Assembly: GCA_029962745.1 (NCBI GenBank)
Contig: CM057166.1
Span: 1,191,714-1,255,713, forward strand
Direction of reading: 5' to 3'
DNA length: 64,000 nucleotides
Source: Echinometra lucunter
Lineage: Eukaryota; Echinodermata; Echinoidea; Camarodonta; Echinometridae
Part shown: piece by piece, positions 50,201-60,000 of the stretch
Layout: every line of letters begins with the position of its first letter
Numbering within the stretch: position 1 is the first letter of the stretch
Position numbers and translations under genes: made by a program
The notes under the pieces: generated by a model
What the model was told of the DNA's origin: nothing
Seen by the model: only the letters and a program-made list of their open reading frames with translations
Databases searched by the model: none

Positions 50201-53200
50201 GTATTTGGATTCGTCACCATGACTGCGATACGTGTATAGAAGTGCACAGATGGTATTTGAGGTCGCTCAACTTACAAGTACATCCTTGTCGTTTCCGTAT
50301 TGCGTAGATCTTATCTAAACGTCATACTTTCCTAAATGACCATCAGAATACTGCCTCAAAGACGAGGAAGATGTAACTGGTGACATACAGGAAATGTCAT
50401 TGAAACTTCTCTTTCTCCTAATTTTTCCCCCTGATATAAAAGGGATTGTCCCCGTCCTATCCTTTATTTTCATTATGAGAAAAATCGATGCTAGATTGTA
50501 AATTTACTTCATCTTTTCATTCCCCCCCAAACACACGGAAGTTAAGTTTCATGATTACGGAAAACGTTGCTCGCTTGCCATCTCTTTGATAAGGAAAGAA
50601 GTTACATTTATTCCACATGAATTCATCCATGGCCATACCAGATTGCAACTAGTATTAAAGCCCTGGATAATATAATGGTTGCAAACATGTCAAAGTATTC
50701 TAAACTGCACCCTTACAATGATAATAGTTCGTATTTAGATGATGTATCAAAAGATTTTTCCAGACAGAGAATAGCCGTTAAACGATTCAATGTTATTGCA
50801 GTTCTGTGTTTTATTTACTGGAATAATAGGTACATTAACCCATTCAACCCATGTGTTTTCAGCGATGAATGCCAGGGATTATTGATTATATTTTTCGAGT
50901 ATACTGCAAACGGGTGTTTTTATCTGTACCTAATAATAAACGAAAATATTCAGTTTTCAGTACTACATTATCATATCAAGCTTGCTATTTAAACGTAATT
51001 GCTGTCACACAACTAGTCCTAAATGACAAGTGTTTAGCACAAAGATTCAAGGCCCCGAGTTTTAATATTATGTCATTGCACGCAAAGTGCACAAGGTTTT
51101 GATATTGTTCTATATTTCAAAACCAAAAAGAGAGAAATGAAGAAAAATGACAAAAAAGATGTTTATACAACAAAACAGACATTGAAACGATGAATGCGAA
51201 GTAAACAATCATTATTTTGTTAAAATTTGGCTCTGATTGTCCTTTGATGATGTCATATCTTGGCAGGACCGGATAACCGGTCGCACCTTTTACCGCAAAT
51301 AACCTTGTCCATGCTATGTCTTTGCCAAATCTCTTCGACTTTTAGTCAATTTCCTTCTCTTTTACTTTTAAGCTAACCATTCTTTTTCTTCCTCTAATGG
51401 TCTTTTCCCTATCAGGTGTTGGTCCATACTGACTGCTGATCGTCTGTATATCTACCGTAAACCAAGCGACTCACACACACTTGACATGCTGATGCTAGAC
51501 GAGTACGACGTCCAAACCGTCGTGTCGTCGTCGAGTTCGTCGAAGACGGGAAACAAGTTCGCATTCGAGCTGTACCACCCGGTGAGTTGAATTAATTGAG
51601 TTAGGGCTAATCACCTTCAGGAGGTTAATAGCTTGCATTCATGAGAGGCGTAGACAGTGGCGTAGTACAGAGAAGCTACAGAGGACCACCCCCCCCCCCC
51701 CCCATCGAATGGCAATAGAGAAAGAGATTTTAAAAAATGATATAAGAATCGAAGAGGGGAGACAACGTACTCCCCCCCCCCCCCCTTCAGCACCTCATCC
51801 TAATTGAAGGCTTTATTCTTTCATTTCATTCATCTAGTATGACCAATATCCCCCCACCCCACCCCCTTTGGCATGAGTACCCCTTCAATGGATTGACCCA
51901 TCCTAAGCCACTAATGTTACGATAAGTCATTAATGACTCTATGATATAGCAGCTTGTTCACTATGCATGCCGCAGTGTGTAGGTTATGATCTGTTGGGAG
52001 CGAAAGGACTTTAACTCGGTGGTATAGAAGGTCAATGCCCTTCTGCGGCTTTGAGGAACTTATCTAATACCCTCGCATTTTATCTGTATTTCTCACCCAC
52101 GACTATATACTGGTACCTCAAGCACCCCAAGTGCCCTTTGAAATCCACTTTCAGTAACCTGTAATATTCCGATTCTTGAAATAGTATGCATTCGCGTGAA
52201 TATAATGCATCAATCAATAGACATAGGAAATGTACCAAATTATACATGACTTTCTTTCATATACTTTAAAATTAAAAGGAGGTAACAGAGGAAGGCATAC
52301 ATAGCTCCGTCCTATGACACCCTACCCTACCCCCCCCCCACCCCCAATCTCTACACTCACACACCCTCAAACACCCTCCAGTCATACACTCACACAGCCT
52401 TGCAACCCCTCCCCCCCCCTCCCCCCCTCCCCCCCCCCCCCCCCACACACACACACACATACAGGCATGCATCCGGCTCCGGTTCGTCATTCCGTTTAAA
52501 AAAAAATTAAAAAAATAGGGAAAACAAAAGAACATCAGAGAAATGCATCAATCTGTTCCCATTTCCTTAAATGCACCCCTAATTTCCCCTTTTTGTTGGC
52601 TATTTTATATTCTTCGTCTCTGTAATCTTTTATCATGGCGACTATTTTCTGTCCAGATGGTAGTTTGCCTTGTTTTCTAGAAGAAAAGATTGTGTATTTT
52701 ACAAAAAAAATTATACAATTTATTACATGGATTCTTACAGTTTTGCCTGATATTCCCATGAAAATGGATTTCCAATCATTTATGTTAATTTCTCTTAGAT
52801 GAAGCTCTTTAATTATTTCCTGCCATAATTGTTTAGCTTTAGGACAATCTAAAAACAAATGCTGGTATGTTTCAGCCTGTTGTTTACACAAGGAACACAG
52901 ATTATCTGACTCAAATCCAAATTGAAAGAGTCTCGGTTTCGTATATATAGCTCCATGTAAAAGTTTATATTGAAACTCTCTTTGTTTGTTACTTACAAAT
53001 GCACTTTTCAGTCTTGTGAATATTTCTTTCAACATCCCAATTCCAAAATCATATTGACAAATTCCATCTGTAATCTTTAATGTGTAATCTTTTTGAAGTC
53101 TTCCAATAAAATGATTGTATAATCTTATAGATTTTAAATCGCTAAATTTTTGTAAATAACCAGAGATCTTAAGATCTATTTGAAAAAAGTTCTGTATCCA

Positions 53201-56200
53201 CATTTATAAAATCACTTTGTATCCATTCCTGTTTGATAACAGAAAATATTTTTTGAATCATGATCAAGCTGTCGGTGGTAAATCCTAAGTTATAAAAATA
53301 TGAGACTGGTCTTAAATTACCTCCAACAGTTATATCTGATGCTTGAAATATTCCTTTCTGAAAAAGTTCAGCATCAAAAATCATTTTATTTCGGTAACAT
53401 ATACTTTTATTATTAAAAATGACAGGATTTACCTTGTTCTCTTCAAAGTGTCTACATTCATCTATTTCTTGCCAGGCTTTTAACATGTCTATATAAAACA
53501 TGGGTATGCCATTTAAATTCATTTTTTTCATATCGTAATTACAGAGAAATATACTTCGGCCTCCCAACGATTTCAAAAAGTAATCAAATGTTAATTTCCA
53601 CCCTAAATATTTTTCACCATACAACAGCCGTTTAATCCACATTATTCTTTGAGTCTTGATGAAAACTTCGTAATTAGTTACTCGAAGTCCACCTGCACAA
53701 TAATCTTGATATAATATTTTCCTTTTTATTCTGTCTTTCCCACCCCAAATGAAATTAAAAGAAACTTTTTCAATTTCCTCAAGGATACTATGTCGCACAG
53801 GCATAAGAGAAGAAACATAATTTAATTTTGAATATACATACATTTTCAATAATTTGATTTTGCCTAACATTGTCAGATCTCGTTACCTCCACCAACCTAT
53901 TAATCTCTTTATTTTACTTAATATCTCCTTATAGTTTAAATCGTCTTTTATTTTGGAGTTACGTGAAAAGTAAACTCCTAGGATTTTATTTTGGGGTGAA
54001 AGCTCATAAGGAGGGGGTGGGGGGGGGGGTGGAGAAGGACATACTGTGTCTTTCCCAAATCTGCCGCCCATAGCCAAATTAACAACTTATGATCCCTTAG
54101 CCACGTTGGTGAACTTTTGATATTTCCATGTGTATGCCATATTATTTAAACCATGAATGAATAAATGAACAAAATAATGAATAACTGAATAATGATATTT
54201 TGTTGAACTTTGACTTTCTTTAATTATGTGTATATTGCAGAGGGAGTCATAAATTTGGCAAAGAGAGATAAAATATACCTTTTTTTCAGATCTCCCCCCC
54301 CCCTCCCGAGCCCTACCTACTTAAGTGACAGACTACATGGTTAAAGTGGACCTCAAATTGCATCCAGCTATGTATAACTGTTGAGCAACACAATCAATTA
54401 GCGCTCGCTTTTAGCATCAAATTCTGTTAAATCTACATGTGTCAATAGACAATTCATGATATAAATTATGCACAGCTAATTGTACATTATTTTGTGGTTT
54501 ATATTGTATCTCATTTTTTTGTTGACATATAAGGTGGTTCATAGCATATACGTGCTTTGTTTTCAAGCGTGATTGCTCGTTGATTCTGATCCCCTTTGCA
54601 AAAAAAAACAAACAAACCACAAAACAAACAAAGCAAAACAAAACACGCTCGTAGTTTTACAAGGGGGGGTTGCAAATTTAGAAACTGAACGTTCATACTG
54701 AGACAAAGAGAGACATAATATTGTTTTCTCCGCTCATATATTTTGATTTTTATTCCCAGAAATTGTCAGTGCGTGGTTCCATACAGGCATGAACGGATGA
54801 CACTGCACTAATATAGGAATACAAGAGAGGGGGAAGGGGTCGAGTCTCTTTTCCTCATGTTCATCTCCCCCCTCTCCCATTTTTCCATTGTCTTTCACTC
54901 TCCTCACTTCTTTTATTTTGCCAGTCGATCAGGGATATATGCCCTCAGCCACCCCCCCCCCCCCCGTAGCTACGCCACTGGGCTTTTAAGCGAAAACTCT
55001 TCAAGTACAAGCAACAGTCATCCAGAAAAAAATATCAATCTGAGAGGGACAATATCTCGTCCCTGAAACCATTGTACTTTACTCTCCTAGTAGGCGTCAA
55101 ACTATATATGGTAAAATCAACTCCGAACGGTTGGTTTTCAAACAAAATTCTCCAAATGCGAAACAATCAAGGTCGAATCCTGTAATATCGATATTCTTTA
55201 GAACCGAGTGCATATTTACTTTGTGCAGACGACGCAATAGAAATGGCCTCATTCCTTCACGCATGACATACAATGAAATGAGAGAATATTGTCCATTCAA
55301 AGCAGAAAAAAATCTGAGATTCATATTTATTGATCACTCGCCGTGTTGCTTTTACAAACTGACGTGTTATTCGGATGTACTGCCTCATTTATTTCATGTC
55401 GTCTGCACACCTAGTTTATACTGATTGCGTTGCATGAATTTTTGTTTACTCTGGGCATCACATAATTCCACGATCGCAGTTTTCGCGCCGTTTTGATTTG
55501 GGTTATCAAGCATTTGTTCCTCCCACATCTTTTGTCTTGGGAATATTGGAATTGGTCATTTTGTTCATTCATTCCATCGCCTTTATTATATTTCGTCTCG
55601 TTTTTCCTCATTACTTTTACACAAACTGCCGGTGAGTTTTTAGATTTCAGACCTGAGCGCGTTTGCTACATTTCTCTTAGTTGTTTTTCGTTGGATATAA
55701 GCGAATTCTTAAGTTCGTAAACAACAGGATTAATATGTCCAGTTTTCTTCATCGTTTTATTTGTAGAATTGATCCTTCCGCAGGAGCATCGGGTGAATTC
55801 CAACATGCATTTTGAGCCATTTTGTTTTTCTTTTCCCCAAATTTAGCTTGGACGTTTCGTCTTGGATCAAGGAGAGTCTTATTTAGGACAGTCTTTAGAT
55901 TTAAGGTTGAAGCATACCAGTATTCTAAGCCTGTAGTAAAAATACTTTTACCGGCTATAAACGAAAGGATTTCCGAATGAATTTACTGGTAATGTCAAGA
56001 GTGCCACAAATTCTTTTCCATTGCTAGAAATACATACATGCCAAATGCTCGTCTATAAGCAATATTGTTTCAAGAAACTCGATATAATTTGCAATTATAT
56101 GATTTATCACCACTTGATACCTTTTCAAGTGTGTGGTAATTTTGTGAATTTTATTGCTGAATCATGGATTTAGATTTATATTTGCTGTTTTACGTGAGCC

Positions 56201-56796
56201 AATACTTCACCAGACAATATTTGTGTCAATTGTCTAGCTGTCATGTATTTCATTGCTAATGTATAAGAAATTTATGATTTATGATTTGTTGATTTTTGTT
56301 TTACAGAGAGTGACAGGCACTCAATTACTCTGTGAGACTAGCGAGGAGAGAGCTGAGTGGGTAACAGCCATTGAGGAGAGGTGTAAAAAATACAACGGTG
56401 GAGACATGGATGGGACTACAGATTCCAATGCAGCAAGCAGTAAGTTTGGAGCAAAGATGAGTTCAAGAAGGGCTTAGAGATATTGGTAACCCATTACCTA
56501 CTGGAACCCGCTTGTTCTTGTATTAAGCCTATGGGTATAAGAGAATTCAATAGTCAACGGGTTAATGAATATATGAATAGGCTGATTGATGTTGATAGAT
56601 GATCTCTCTCGCTATCTCTTCCTTCTCCTTTTCATTTCTAATAATTGAGGAACTTCAGCTTTACCAGGTTTGTTGAAATACACTTACATAGTTAGATAAG
56701 GTAAGGTATATACTAGACATTAAGATAAATTTACTGGCGCTAACTAGATGGATAGGTAGACAGATAGATATGTAGATAGATTAATAGGTAGATAGC

Positions 56797-56839
<43 letters not shown>

Positions 56840-56904
56840 GTAGGTAGGTAGGTAGGTAGGTAGGTAGATAGATAGATAGATAGATAGATAGGTAGGTAGG
56901 TAGG

Positions 56905-56943
<39 letters not shown>

Positions 56944-56996
56944 GTAGGTAGATAGATAGATAGGTAGGTAGATAGATAGGTAGGTAGGTAGGTAGG

Positions 56997-57049
<53 letters not shown>

Positions 57050-60000
57050 GATAGATAGAAAAAAGATAAAATATAGAAAGGTATATAGACGGTTTCATGA
57101 CATTTGCTCCGGCGACAATAATTGCTCCCATGGAAAATCCGCACATTTAGTAAAATATAAAACCAAACCCCAGACCTAACAATAAGCTTAATCCTTATCC
57201 TCACATCATTCTGAACCGAAACCACTATCACAGCCCTAACTCTAACCCTAGGCCTTTGAAGAAATTAAGACAGGAGCAATTATCGCAGGTGCAAATGTCG
57301 TGTCACCATCCAAGTGAAATGTTATGAATAGCAAACAGATGCATGTATAAAGATTTAGCAAACACTATAGGGCATGCATAAACCAAGTTTAGTTCCTTGA
57401 TCGTGTTGGTATGCACAGTTTATACGAGAGTTTCTTTGTGAACATGTATTATGCGTAGGCGGAACAACAGATAATATCTGATGTTAAGAGTCATTACACA
57501 CATTATCTATTTATTCATATTCATTTTTATTTGTTCAGGGGAGGCTCTTCAGTTATACAAACAGCTATCCTCGAGGGCATGTACGTCAATCCATTTTACA
57601 ATGGGGGGGGGGGGGGCGCTGTCCAAAAAATTACTGACAAGCAAAAAGGTCCTCCGCTTAAAATTTCAAGGGGACATGATACATAAAATTTACTGACAAT
57701 TTTTTTTCTGGTGTCTTTTTTCTAATTGCTGGGGATATATCCTATTGGCATTTTCTTTTTTGTGTCTCCCACCCTTATTTTTCTTGGGGGAGGGGCTTGT
57801 CCCCCTGTCCCCCCGGTTGACGCCCATGCTAGAAAGCCCTCACCAATGCATACAATATTTACAATAATATTCTAGTAAAATTAATATCAATAATAATCTG
57901 TACCACAATTTAAATTACATATCATACATATTCATTTGATTAAGGAACATATTGAAATAATTACAATTACAAGAAAAGGGAGAAGTACTTACGTCTCGGG
58001 AAAATAGAGAGAGAGAGAGACATTGTACAAGGAAAAAAAAAACAACCAGAAAATTATGAGGAAGTAAGTGAAGGAGAAAAGAAGAAAAACAGAAAGTGGG
58101 AAGGTATGAAACGAGGAGATAGATTTTTACAGAACGAGAGGAAGGAATACTAGTAGAACAAGTGTACTCGCCATAGAGTTAAGTTAACCCATACCATCTT
58201 CAATCCTCAAACTGGCAATACAAATTATTTTTTTTCCATGCTTACATAGCTTGAAAAATAAATATGGATATAACATAAACCAAAATGAAGTATAATTGTA
58301 AAATATAAACGGAAATTTCCAATTTGAACACAGAAATAGTGATTATATATTATTCACTGCATTGCCAATTTAAATAGTTTAATGATTAGTCACTGTTAAA
58401 CGGCTTTAATTCAAGAATGCCACATCATACGACTATGGAAGTAGGCTCAATTTTCCAGTGCATTTTTCTCTTTCTGCTCATGTATGATATGTACTGCCCA
58501 ACATTCTGGACCAAGAGATACTGCAGAAGCGTCTCCTAAAGGTGACACTGTACCTCTATGGGTTAATGCGTATGTATACTCGCCACATTAAACTCTGTCA
58601 GTAGTTTGGTTTGATGTTTCTAAATGTTAATTCAATGTTTATTTCATACTTGAATGTTTCAGAGGAGAAGCTAGCACCACTGATGATAAGGCTTGATTCA
58701 GACCCAGGTGATAAACAGACACATCTTACTGTTGATACCAAAGCATCAGGAGTAAGTATGATATTAATCTTAGGATTAGTAGGATTAGATAAGAATGAGG
58801 GAAACAAGGGGACGTCGAAATGCTCAGGATTAGCGGGAATTACTGCATGGAATAATGCGAGATATTTTTCATTTTAATTAAGAAATTGTTTAGAAAGCCA
58901 ACCACCCCCCCCCCCCCTTTGAATTGACGCTCATATTGATCATTATTCTCCCATGGTAAAATAAACAACCCCTCATTCTACCCTTCACAATAGTTCTGGT
59001 AGTCAAAAGAACACCCCTTCACTGCTATTGTCTAAAATATGTGGAACAGGTGTCACATGCATATTCACCTGGAACTACATGACTAAAAATAATAGCTGTG
59101 AAGGGTAGAATGAGAGGTTGTTTATTTTGTCCGCTTTCTTTCCGCCGTGTTCATAGTGATATGCTGGTTCGTGGGGTAGTAGAGTTTAACCGTGTTTTCC
59201 AGTAACATGTATTTTTCAAAGCAGTATGTTTCTCCTCAGGGAAATAATGATCGCCAAGATTCATACATTATCATGCGCATATCATAATACTTACTTCAAA
59301 GTCCCGTCCGTCATAAATGCTCTAATGTATACCAATTGAATTGGAAGGTTATTTTCGTAAACAATTTTTCGGTCAATTTATTCCGAGTATTGCCATATAC
59401 TTATCAAAACTTTCATAGATCAGTGTAGATTCTACTCTCTTTTTTGGTTTTGGCATTGACCCGGTATTATAGTTAGTTGTGTCTCTCAGTCAGGGGTCCC
59501 AACGGAGGGATTAGTGACTTTTGTTATAGACCATGCATATTTCTGATTCGGAAAAAGATCAAATTGAAAGGCAATGGTCACTCTTTGGTTTGAATTGTTG
59601 TTATCTTAGTTCTTGACCAATTGAGATTGTGTTTCATAAAAAGTATATCATGCATAGAGGCCATTTAAAAGAAAGATTGTCCCGGTTTTGCTTGCTTAAA
59701 GCCTTGTTATCAGTAAAAATTAAGTGTTGCATTCTATAAGAAATATGCTCACAGCTATTGAAATACAAAGATTTTATGAATCAGTGCCTTGGTCGTAGAA
59801 TGGCACAATGGTTTTGAATAAATGACCTGAAATTAGTTTATTCATTTCAGAATTTTCAAATTAATTAATACAGTTTTTTAATGTATATATTATGTTTATG
59901 GTCGTTAAAAAACATATTAAAACCTCATATTTTTGTTCTCTCATGGATTTTATCAAGTCATTCGTGAACATAATCAAAATAACAAATGGAAGATGATGCA

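Noticed and set aside
56740..57231. 163-residue Tyr-Leu-Ser-Ile repeat frame, antisense
   Set aside because: It is produced by the TAGA/TAGG array and has no start context or domain.
58184..58566. A third piggyBac-like element (TTAACCCATA ... TATGGGTTAA)
   Set aside because: Only six terminal bases match and the interior does not align with the 72-bp family.
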